Source: CAVHIG01 sp963636105 (GTDB lineage: Bacteria > Bacillota > Clostridia > Peptostreptococcales > Anaerovoracaceae). From it: a stretch of 57,054 nucleotides of DNA. The translations under genes were made by a program, and so were the position numbers. The stretch lies in assembly GCA_963636105.1 (NCBI GenBank), contig CAVHIG010000003.1:1-57054 (forward strand), written 5' to 3'. Shown in pieces: positions 7,614 through 17,300 of this stretch. The notes under the pieces were generated by a model. The model was not told the origin of the DNA. It saw nothing but the letters and a program-made list of their open reading frames with translations, and made no database searches. The stretch's first letter is position 1. Each line of letters opens with the position of its first letter.

Positions 7614-8255
7614 ATGAAAATATTAGAAAATAAAACAATTTCAATAGTGCTGATGCTCGTGCTGATTTTGGCGGGCTTCCTGCTCGGCGGATACAAAGGG
7701 CTGGCCTCGCAATACCAAAAGGTTGAGGACGTATTTTTTCTCGGCGAGGATCGCGACGGCATCGGCATTGCAAATGATATGGCAGAGCGTGCGAGCGCAC
7801 TTACAAATATGCAGACCATCGCGACGAAGTATTTGGAGAGCGACTGCGCGGAGCTTACGACGGCGGAAACTGCGCTGGCTACCTATTCAAAGGCGGTAGG
7901 CACGGGCGAGATCGGGGCTCTCTTTGCGGCAAATGCGCAGATGGATACGGCGATGCAGGCGCTTTACAATGCACTGGGCGCTCTGGAAAATTCGGAACAG
8001 TCTACGGCTCAGGGCTCAGGCCGTGATAATGCCCAGAAATTGGGGCAAGCTACGGATCAGCTTGACGGAAGTCTGTCTGAAAAGGATGAAAGCTACAGAC
8101 AGCGCTTATATGCGGATTTTAATTCCAGAAATGACACAATAAGTCACGATCCATACTATAGCTATGCCGCTGAGTACAACAAGCTGCTAGATGGCTTTCC
8201 GGCAAAGCTGATATGCCTTGCGACACCGGCAAAGTCAGCGGTTTTGCAATATTGA
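7614..8255 (+). CDS. LemA-like membrane protein
   Basis: A 213-residue protein with one N-terminal membrane anchor (about residues 9-26) followed by a helical domain. The features ADFNSRNDTISHDPYYSYAAEYNKLLDGFPAKLI resemble the C-terminal half of LemA proteins (Y...YN..I..FP), although the N-terminal half, usually rich in RRxDLIPNL-type residues, is not typical. LemA genes are often next to TPM-domain (YgcG) genes, and a TPM gene follows 42 bp later, which supports the assignment. The role is unknown; membrane stress or envelope maintenance is likely from context. RBS GGGAAA precedes the start. Confidence 0.7.
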   Translation: MKILENKTISIVLMLVLILAGFLLGGYKGLASQYQKVEDVFFLGEDRDGIGIANDMAERASALTNMQTIATKYLESDCAELTTAETALATYSKAVGTGEIGALFAANAQMDTAMQALYNALGALENSEQSTAQGSGRDNAQKLGQATDQLDGSLSEKDESYRQRLYADFNSRNDTISHDPYYSYAAEYNKLLDGFPAKLICLATPAKSAVLQY

Positions 8256-8297
8256 AGCTATGCCAAATGCCGGTAAAAATGGAAAAGGGGTAAAAAA

Positions 8298-9476
8298 ATG
8301 AGAATGAAAAACAGGAGAAGGCACGCAGCGGGCAGCTCCCGCGGAAGGAGACTCCTCGCAGTTTCCGCAGCCGTGCTATTACTTCTTGCGCTTTCTGTCG
8401 TGAGCGTATTTGCGGACGTTCCGGATGTATCGGACTCCTTCTATGTGGCCGACTACGCGGATGTCCTTGACGAGGATACAGAAAATTACATTATATCCCA
8501 TAATGCCTACCTTGAGCAAAGCTGTGAAGGCGCGCAGATTGTAGTCATGACGGTGGATTTCCTCGACGGGCTCGACATAGAGGACTACGCAAAGAAGGTT
8601 TTTGACAAATGGGACATCGGCGCCTCAGACGAAAACAACGGCATACTCCTGCTTTTGACCATTGGTGAGGACAACTATTGGTGTATGCAGGGCAAAGGCT
8701 TGGAGTCTAAAATAACGGCCGGAGATATCGATCTCTTGCTGTATACATACCTTGAAGAGGATTTCGCGGCGGGCGATTACAGCTCCGGCGTGCGGAAAAC
8801 CTTCGAGCAACTCGAGCTGCAGCTTTGCGACGCTTATGGACTGAGCACAGCCGATGCGCAGACGTACGACGGATACGCGGATGGCTACGGCACAGACAAA
8901 AGCCATAGTTTGCGGACGCGCGACGGGGATGATGGCTCGAAGACCTACGATGGAGACTATGACTCGCAAAGTTATGGAGGATATGTCGATGATAGTTCAC
9001 CGTCCGGCTTTGTTTTCTCGAATTCGTTGAAACTTCTGATATTGCTGATTCTCTTCATCCTTATCGTTTCAAGGATAAGGCGCGGGATAAGGCGTCGCAG
9101 AGGTTTTTATGGTCGCGGCGGAAACTTCCCGGGTTTTCCTATTGCGCCGGGGCCTCGCAGAGGGCCGAGACCGCCGATGCCACCGGGTGGAATGATGCCA
9201 CCGGGAGGAGCTCCGCGGGGAGGCGGAGGACAGCCTTTTGGAATGCCGCAGGCAAGAGGCTCGGCCCCGAGAAAATCAGGAGGCTTATTTGGAGGTAGCT
9301 CCGGCCTCGGACGTGGAGGCGGCGGCACAAGCCGTGGTGGTGGCGCCGGAAGAAGAAGCTCAGGAGGCTTTAGCTCCGGAAGAAGCTCCTTTGGAGGCAG
9401 CAGCCGAAGCTCCGGCCTTGGACGCGGAGGCGGCGGCATGAGCCGCGGAGGCGGTGCCGGCAGGCGTGGAAAGTAA
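8298..9476 (+). CDS. TPM-domain (YgcG-like) membrane protein with Gly/Arg-rich tail
   Basis: A 392-residue protein with a signal peptide (residues 1-35, LLAVSAAVLLLLALSVVSVFA), a TPM domain (about 40-175: FYVADYADVLDEDTENYI, GAQIVVMTVDFLDG, WDIGASDENNGILLLLTI), a variable DGYADGYG linker, a membrane segment (about 240-255) and a cytoplasm-facing tail of Arg, Gly, Ser and Pro. The tail contains a duplicated SSGLGRGGGGxSRGGGAGRR block, ending the protein on GRRGK. TPM proteins of this architecture occur with LemA genes. It closes the probable xpaC-telA-lemA-tpm operon. Confidence 0.85.
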   Translation: MRMKNRRRHAAGSSRGRRLLAVSAAVLLLLALSVVSVFADVPDVSDSFYVADYADVLDEDTENYIISHNAYLEQSCEGAQIVVMTVDFLDGLDIEDYAKKVFDKWDIGASDENNGILLLLTIGEDNYWCMQGKGLESKITAGDIDLLLYTYLEEDFAAGDYSSGVRKTFEQLELQLCDAYGLSTADAQTYDGYADGYGTDKSHSLRTRDGDDGSKTYDGDYDSQSYGGYVDDSSPSGFVFSNSLKLLILLILFILIVSRIRRGIRRRRGFYGRGGNFPGFPIAPGPRRGPRPPMPPGGMMPPGGAPRGGGGQPFGMPQARGSAPRKSGGLFGGSSGLGRGGGGTSRGGGAGRRSSGGFSSGRSSFGGSSRSSGLGRGGGGMSRGGGAGRRGK

Positions 9477-9504
9477 ATAAAAAGGAGGTCCGCTTTCCTC
9501 TAGA

Positions 9505-9552
9505 GAAGCCCTCTTTTGTTTGCAAGGAGGCTTCCTTTGATATCCTTTTTTA
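9505..9552 (+). terminator. Probable terminator of the TPM operon
   Basis: GAAGCC-C-TC (9505-9513) pairs with GAGGCTTC (9527-9534) with one bulged base, followed by a T-rich stretch ending in TTTTTT near 9546-9551. The stem is modest, so confidence is moderate. Confidence 0.5.
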
Positions 9553-9612
9553 CCAATTCACTGTCAAAAAAAGTAAGCTTAGAAAAATTCAGATAAAATT
9601 ATAAAAAATTAC

Positions 9613-9641
9613 TTGCCTTGTGGGCGAAAGTACTGTAGAAT
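9613..9641 (+). promoter_or_regulatory. Sigma-A promoter for the SLH operon
   Basis: TTGCCT (9613-9618), 17-bp spacer, TAGAAT (9636-9641). A short inverted repeat AGTAC...GTACT spans the -10 box (9629-9646) and could be an operator. Transcription from here would give a leader of about 300 nt before the start at 9948. Confidence 0.55.
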
Positions 9642-9647
9642 GTACTA

Positions 9648-9947
9648 AACAAAGAAATACATCGATTTCCTAATAATTACAGAAAATGTCAATTAACGAG
9701 CTGGAAAGCAAGAAGCTTGTCAAGAAGCAAGTGCAGAAAAGCTCAAGAAATGCAAAAAAACGGGATGCAGTGAACACCGCAGATCTTTACCGTAACCGGC
9801 CAAAAATGTCTGCTTTGGATAGTAGGACAAAAGTCCGAAGGCAGTATTGAAAAGCAATCCAAAGCTTGCGGATGCGGATAGAGATGCGAAAGGTTTAGGA
9901 CGCTGAATTTTTAATGAAAGAAAGGGATTTGCGAAGGAGGAAAGATT
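9648..9947 (+). promoter_or_regulatory. Long structured 5' leader of the SLH operon
   Basis: About 300 nt without a credible ORF. A 9-bp helix GCTTTGGAT (9812-9820) with ATCCAAAGC (9857-9865) encloses a GGAC-AAAA-GTCC hairpin (9825-9836); an alternative hairpin ATTG/CAAT (9846-9849/9855-9858) competes with the outer helix by two bases. I checked it against the consensus of the common riboswitch classes I know and recognised none. A cis-regulatory RNA is possible. Confidence 0.4.
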
Positions 9948-11249
9948 ATGAAAATAAGAAAAATAAGGAAAAAGGGCGCGGCAGTGGCACTTGCACTTGC
10001 GGTAGCTGTAATTTGTGTGAGCGCGGTTCCGGGTATGCAGCTTGGAACCGGCAATGGATTCGGGAATGAAAGCAGAGATACAGATGGCAATGGGGAGCTC
10101 AATATCCAAAAGCTTATGGATTCCGGGATAGTCTATGCCGCGGAAGATGATTTGATATTTACGGATTTGGCGCAGTCACACTGGGCAGGTGAGGCGGCGC
10201 GTATTATGACAGAGAAAGGCGTGGTCAAGGGCTATGAGGATGGCAGCTTCAGACCCGATGGCAAGCTTACGTATGGTGAATTTATAAAAATGCTGACCGT
10301 ATATCATACAGGAGCTGACATCGGAAACGCGGGCAGGGGCCACTGGGCATCCTTCTACTATGAAGAAGCCGTGGCAAAGGGCCTTATGACTGAGGCTGAG
10401 ATTCCCGAAAGCAAGCTCTCCGCGCCTGTTACGAGGGAGGATACGGCGCTTTTGATAGCCCGTACCTTTGGAAATAAAGCTCTTACAAATTCGGACGAAA
10501 TCCTCGCGAGTATAAGCGATGTGGATGCCTCTCACAAGTATGCCAGGGAGATAGCAAGGGCCTATGGCTTTGGAATTATTACAGGCTACGAGGACGGGAG
10601 CTTCAGACCGCTTGGGGAGCTTAGCCGTGCGGAGGGCGTGACAGTCATGTATCGCCTTTCTGCGGAAACTGCGAGGATTTATCCGGATTTGACAAAGGCC
10701 GCTTCAGCAGCAGACGGTGAAAAATCAGCCGCGGGCGATGGGAAGCTAGCTACGAATAGCGGCGGAAACGGCGCGGTTTCCGCGGAGAAGAGAGAGGATG
10801 GCGCGGTGCCTATAGGCTCAGTAATCACGACTTTTATGGACTATATGCCGCATCCTTTTTACAAGGTGCCAGTCATCTACGACGAAACCTATGCTGAGAA
10901 GTGGGAAAGCACGGGGGAAATGGAAAATCCGTACAAGGACTTAAAGTATTGTGTCATTTTGGATGAGAAGCATACCGGACCTGACGGCATGTATGCAAAC
11001 CTGAGCGCCACGCTTACGAAAAATTTAGTGGATACAGAGGGGATTACGTTTTCAGATGAAGTCCACGGACGCAATGTGGTACTTGTGTGCGGCTCTACGG
11101 CATATCAAATGGAGAGCTACAACAACACGAGATATTGGATACCCGAATCCGAGGACAACTTTAAGCTGCCGAAGTACGATTATGTGGGGTTTTTCCAAAA
11201 CGGCAGCGACACGATTTACCTTTTAAAAGCGGAGAAAGTTTCAAAGTAA
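9948..11249 (+). CDS. SLH-domain cell-surface protein
   Basis: A 433-residue secreted protein with a basic signal peptide (about residues 1-30, GAAVALALAVAVICVSAVPG) and three N-terminal SLH motifs: DLAQSHWAGEAARIMTEKGVVKGYEDGSFRP (from about 70), GHWASFYYEEAVAKG (about 128) and YAREIARAYGFGIITGYEDGSFRP (about 190). SLH triplets bind pyruvylated secondary cell-wall polymer. A low-complexity linker rich in Ala, Gly and Lys leads to a C-terminal domain of about 140 residues (IGSVITTFMDYMPHPFYKVPVIYDETY) that I do not recognise. RBS AAGGAGG at 9935-9941 supports the start. The next gene starts 92 bp on and encodes a giant protein without SLH motifs, so this protein may anchor it. Confidence 0.9.
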   Translation: MKIRKIRKKGAAVALALAVAVICVSAVPGMQLGTGNGFGNESRDTDGNGELNIQKLMDSGIVYAAEDDLIFTDLAQSHWAGEAARIMTEKGVVKGYEDGSFRPDGKLTYGEFIKMLTVYHTGADIGNAGRGHWASFYYEEAVAKGLMTEAEIPESKLSAPVTREDTALLIARTFGNKALTNSDEILASISDVDASHKYAREIARAYGFGIITGYEDGSFRPLGELSRAEGVTVMYRLSAETARIYPDLTKAASAADGEKSAAGDGKLATNSGGNGAVSAEKREDGAVPIGSVITTFMDYMPHPFYKVPVIYDETYAEKWESTGEMENPYKDLKYCVILDEKHTGPDGMYANLSATLTKNLVDTEGITFSDEVHGRNVVLVCGSTAYQMESYNNTRYWIPESEDNFKLPKYDYVGFFQNGSDTIYLLKAEKVSK

Positions 11250-11304
11250 AGGACTCGGCAAATTTGCAAAAGTATACATATACAAAAGGGGAGTGTATTT
11301 GCGG

Positions 11305-11324
11305 GGCGGCTTTTTGAAGCCGTC
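11305..11324 (+). promoter_or_regulatory. Small hairpin before the 2272-aa gene
   Basis: GGCGGCTT (11305-11312), loop TTTG, AAGCCGTC (11317-11324), placed immediately before the TAGGGGGAT ribosome-binding region of the gene at 11342. No T-run follows, so it is not a terminator; it may tune translation or mRNA processing between the two operon genes. Confidence 0.4.
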
Positions 11325-11341
11325 TATAGGGGGATGCAGAT

Positions 11342-14300
11342 ATGTTTAGAAATATGGGAAAAGGGAGCGGAATCAGAAAGGCACTTGCAAGACTTGGGAT
11401 ATTTGCAGTATCTCTACTGATTCTTTGCGGAGGCGCGGCTATTGATGCCAGCGCACTCACGGTGGAAAAGACCACACGATATTATAGCCTGGATACCGGA
11501 GTTACCTTCCTATGGTGTAATTCGAGCGGTGTATGGCAAAATGGATTAAAATACGGTGATACGACTACGCAGCATTCGATGAGTCATAAGTGGAATCTGC
11601 CTTCGGGCGCAAAGGTGGTATCAAGCGGAAAGTACAATAAATCAGCCACAAAGGGACAGCGCGGCTACTTTCCTTTTCAAAACGCAGCTTCTGATGAGAC
11701 GGCCTTATGGTCGAAAACTTCATATGGCAAAACAAAAGCCGCTTATGACGAAAATTATGTGGCGTATTCAGCAGACATGAATGTCACAAGCTCAGATGGG
11801 GCGAATCCTGTCACATATGGAATGAGCTTTCCAAGTAAGGCATATAACCTGAAGAAAATGCTTTCAGAAGGTCAAAAGCAAAAGGTCTACGACCTTCTCG
11901 GAACTCCGAGTCAGGACATGATCGATAAAATGAACCTGCTGGATCCGAGCAGCGAAAGCTACAACGCCAAGGTGCAGGGATACATGTACTTTACGCCGAC
12001 GGTGATAGAATATACCATTACGGAGAGCATAGAGCTCGGTGACCTGGCGGCTGATCTCAGCTTGGACTCGAGTGCAAAGCAAGGCGAAAGCTATACGGTA
12101 GCGGACGCATCTATCCTCTCGCCGGAGATATACGCCGTTTCCGCAGTCCTTGAAAAAAGCTATGACAAAAGCACATGGGAGTCAGTCGTGACGTGGAAGG
12201 GCAGCTCGGCAAAAAAAGGAAAACACACGGGCGGAAGCGTCACGCAGACTGAAAGCAATGTGTGCACTGTCTACTATAGAATCACTGTCACTACGGATGA
12301 CGGGCAGACGGACAGCGCCACAAAGAGTATAAAGATAACGGATTCGCGCACAGCGGGGGATTTTGATGTGCAGCTCAAGCTGCCGGATTATACCTATGTA
12401 GGGCATCCGGTGGAGGCGGTGGATCAGACATACTTTCAGGTAGAGGAAAGCGATGGCACCTACCCTTACTCGGCACGGGAGTTCTATAGCGAAGGGCTTG
12501 GAAAAAACAACATGTATACGGACGCGCCAAATGCCACTCAAAAGAAGAAAAGTGGCACAAGCGGCGCAACACGCATTTTTACCTTCAATACGCCAAGCGA
12601 GGAGGATGAGTTTTTTACCGTGACCCTGGAGGTCGAGACGGATGCGGGCGAGACAGGCTCGGATTCAAGATATATAGAGGTATTCGACACGCCTACCATT
12701 ATCGATACGCTTTCTGGCAAGCAAAAGACAAATCGAAAGCAGATATTGGACATAAAAATAGCTACAAATCCCAAGGTGGCTCTTACAAGGCTTTGGGTCG
12801 AAATAGAGACAGAGGATGGGACAGAGCGCGTGCATCTTGATCACAACATAGGCGGCACAAACGCGCTTGAAAATTCGGAGCATATAAAAACGCGCGCGAT
12901 TACCGCGGGCAGCAAGGATGAATATTTTACGAATGTGCAATTGCTATTTTTGACCAAGAATGCGGAGGCGCGGAATTTCAAATATCGCATATACGCGGAG
13001 GACGCAAATGGCAAATCCGACCTTGTAGAGAAGGCATTTACAGTGGCGCCTGACCTTGCTCCAAAGGCCGCGCTCTTTACCGAAAATGTGCAGCTTCGAA
13101 ATCCAAATTCCGACACGGCAGAGATTACGGTCGAGGACAGAAGCAGCACGGACAGCGGAGACGAGCTTTCCAGAATATGGTATTATCGAGAGGCGGAAAC
13201 TGCGGGGTCTTCGGGAGATGGGGACGTTTCCGCAAGTGGAGATGCTGGAGACACCTGGATCCCTCTAAACGGCTCACCAGCGATAGTCGACGCGTCCTTT
13301 GGCAGGCTCAAGACCATAATACATTCGCATGATGGCGTAGGAAAGCTTGAGTATAAGGTATTTGTAAAGGATATATGGACGGATGAGACGCTTGAGGAAT
13401 ACATTACTGAGACCGACTACCACTCGGCATGGGCGACCATAAGCACGGACGTGACAAATGTGGCGCCGGTGGTGAGCCTTGATCTTAAGGAAAGCTCCGG
13501 CGTAAAGGTAGCTGTAGTGGCAGGCAGCGAGGCAGACAAAACTGAGATAGAGGCGATTCAAAACGACCTGCAGATGAAGCTTATAGAGCAGGGCGTGGAG
13601 GCTGATATTTCACTCACACAGATGAATGGCGCTGTAGTGGCGGACGACAGCGAGGATGTGGGAGATGGACGCACCGCAAAATTTGTAAGGACAGATGGCC
13701 TGAATTATGAGACAGGCTATACTATGTTTGAAAACGAAAACTTTGCCGTGGACGATGACACCTTCTATTATATGAAGCCGAACTACACGGAGGAGACTGT
13801 CGCAAACGTAGATAATGACGCCTATCCGCAGCAGCCCTTTGAAATTACGGCCTATGACGGATATACCGGAGAAATGAAGTGGCAGCACAACCTCACCGCG
13901 GCTGAGCTCGAAATGAGAATCTATAGCTCAAACGGCGCAGTTTCCGCAAAAACGGGAGGCCACAAGGGATATTTTGTCATGGATAAAATGGGCAAATATG
14001 TATTTTTTGTCTCTTCGGGAAAGACGGCCATACTCGAAAAGGCGAGCGGCGGATTTTTGACAAGCGTTGATTTTGAATTGGGCAGAGACGCATATTCGTA
14101 TGGCAGATATATCTATACGCTGAAAAGCGACGGAGTATACAGCATAAGCACCGTGACGGGCGAGGCGGAAAAGATATACGGGGCAAAGATTGTAATGGGC
14201 AGGCTCAATTCCAGCGGCGATTATGCGGCGAATGCCTACTCGGCTCTCATCGGCGGTGAGGTGAATTTCGTCATAGCTACACCGAGGGGCTTTGAGAGGG

Positions 14301-17300
14301 GATATCTGAATCTCAAGACGGGGAGCGTCGTATCACAGGAAATGGGCAGATATACTTCGGTGGATCTATATAAGAGCCTGGGCTTTGATATATTGGGAAA
14401 TGTCGCAATCTTTGCGGCGGATTTGAATAAGGTCTGCATTTTTGACGCCTACAACAATCTGATAAAAGAAGTGAAGACGATGACAGACGATGATGAGATA
14501 CCGGATGCTATGATGGCGAAAAATGAAAAGGGCGAATTTACATATGTTACGAGCATTGTGAACTATCGCTACTCGCGCTCCGGCAAGGTAAAACGTGTGA
14601 GCGCGGCGCAATTTGATGCTGTATATACGGATGCAAGCTATGATGTGTATAAAAGCGTGACAAGCGATGCCAGCACGGACTATTTCACATCGGATCACAT
14701 AATGCATGCTATGCAGCTTGGCGATGTGGTATATTTTCAGACGCGCGGGGACTGGTCCGGCCTGTATGATTCGGATTCGACATATTATTACTCGCATGCG
14801 CGTACATGGAAGCTGGATCTAGCTACGGGTGAGACAGCATATGGCGGCTTCAGCGGAAAGGGCAATTCGTGGATGAACTTTGGCAGCATACTCGAGGAGA
14901 GCATGACAAGTGACAATCTCTACGGGGCGAGCTGGACCGTAGGCGGCGGCTCAAAGACGGAGTTTAACGGCGACCAGTCCGCAAAGGTAGTATCGATATA
15001 CAGGACTATGGATACGGTGCTGAATCAATCCGTGGCGCGTAGTATAGGCGAGACCTATCAAAATGAGGATAAAAATGTGCTTGTGCTTTGCGACAGCAAA
15101 TATAAGGAAAATGAGGGAAATCTTGCCGAAACCATAGAGCGCATTGTAAAAAACAGGGTAAATGTAATAATCGCAGGGGAGCGGGAACTTTCCGGGTACC
15201 AGAAAAGCCTTTGCGCGGCGCTTCTCGCGGAGGGAGTGGACGTAAAGCAGATTACAAGAAATGAAAATTTCAAGGAGGAGCTTGCGAAGGCTATAGCGGC
15301 TGCGTCAAACGAAGAAAAGAAAGACGTGTATAAGATTGTGAAAAGTGAAGGCGCGGCTGCGGATTCGCAAAGCTCGCTCACAAAGAGCTTTACTTTGGAG
15401 CCGGATACGACATATTACTATGAGTATAGTATAAAGGCCTCGGATGGCAAGGAAAAAATAACTGTGAGCCCTGAAATTTCGGAGTTTATGACGACCGAGG
15501 AGAGAGTGGCAAGCGGGCAGTTTACGGGAGAAAACTATTATGTGACCTCTGTGGAAAAGGACGATTTTGAGACTGATGTGAGAAATGACTTCTTCAAATA
15601 TTACTCTAAATATGATAGCTCATATTATGATTATGAAGAAATAATTCCGGAAGCTGTAGACGGAGCGGGACGCCTTATAGATATATATTACTACGCCTCA
15701 AAAAGCACAGGAAGCAATCCGGATTCTCGCCTTGCCAAAATTACTTTTACAATCCCGGAAGGTAAAAAGGCGATATTATCATTTGATGTAGCCGCATCAT
15801 ATGACGCGTCGCAAAAGCGTAGTGGCGGGAGCAAATATATAATAGGCTATATTGACGACAAGCAGTGGAATCTTTTGGGCAAGCATACCTTTGGAGGATC
15901 GAATTTCGCAAGCTCATATACGCATCCGGAAATACTCGGAGCCGGTGAGCATAGCTTGTCTCTACGAATTACAATGCAATCTTCAAGAGCTCATAATATA
16001 AGGCTTTTGATTGACAACTTGACCGTTTCATACATTGAAGATGTAGAGCCGGAGGATAATTTGCTGCAGGATAAAAGTAAATCACAGGGCGGAGATTGGT
16101 ATTATCACAGCGGAACTATCACTACGCCGAGCAAGGTGCGCATGTATAGCGGGCAAAAGGCAAGCTACCTGGATCTGTATCAGACAAACTTTCCTGAGGA
16201 AGGCTATGTGATGGAGACAGAAGATGCTACTGTCAAGCTGGGGCGCAGGGGTTCGGATTATTACGCGGTGCTTGACATGGGGGAAAATTATGGCATAAAT
16301 ACGGAAGCATATATAAAAAGCCTGCCTAAAAAAGGTGCTCTCTGGTACGCAAATGACTATGGCACAGACGGAGCGACAGAGACTGCTATGAAAATCTGGC
16401 TTGGAAATGTCAGCGCGGATTATTTGGGACAATACATAGAGAGAAATGCAAGCAAGACCTATCCGTCTTTGCAATTATCCGCTTTCCAGGGTACAGAGAC
16501 ATATCTGGAAACTGCGGGCGAGGCGATTACAGGCGCGCACAGCTTTGTCGGAAAAAATTATGTCGGGCCTGCGAGCGTACATACGGATATTGTGGAGACG
16601 CTTTATGAGCCTGTAGCAAAGGGTAAGTATTTTATCACGCACGGTGATCTGAAAAATACCTATAGCACAAGCTATACCACAAGCAAGGGCGTGACATATA
16701 CCACAGACCGTGTAAAGGTCTATGATTCGACAGTATTCATGGCAAATAAAGCTTATGACGGAAGGACAGATATCACGCTTTCGTCCGCGGACGAGGAGTG
16801 GTATCTCGCGGATTTTAAGCTGTATACCGTGCGAAACGGCAAGAGAGTATATGTCACAGAGGAGAATATGTATGACCCGCAAATCGCCGGAAGCTGGACT
16901 GCGGCAGAGGCAGGCGTGACAGTGGAGACAGTGCCGGTACCGAAGGAAGAGGAGAATGTGCCTGTCGTATATAAGAAGGGCGAGCTTGTGATGTACAATG
17001 TATACTATTCCGACTACTCCGGAGATCCGAGCAAGGCTTCCTATTGGAAGTATACGCATGAGCCGTGGAATGACGGTGCGCATCCTGACGCGGTAAAGGT
17101 CATTGACAAATATGGAAATGAAAGCGCCGGCAGCGGAATTGTGCAGTCCGCGCCAATCGAAAGATTCTATATCGATGGCAAGTATACCGTGGAGCATTGG
17201 CAGTATGACGATACGGGCAATCCGGCTTATGACAAGATGTCAAATGTGGCAAAGCTGACTTTTTATGTACAGGGCGACGGCGGGTCGATGCCGGATGAGA

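Noticed and set aside
9648..9947. Named riboswitch (c-di-GMP I/II, cobalamin, TPP, purine, glycine)
   Set aside because: The conserved core sequences of these classes as I know them are not present; a structured leader of unknown class is all that can be claimed.
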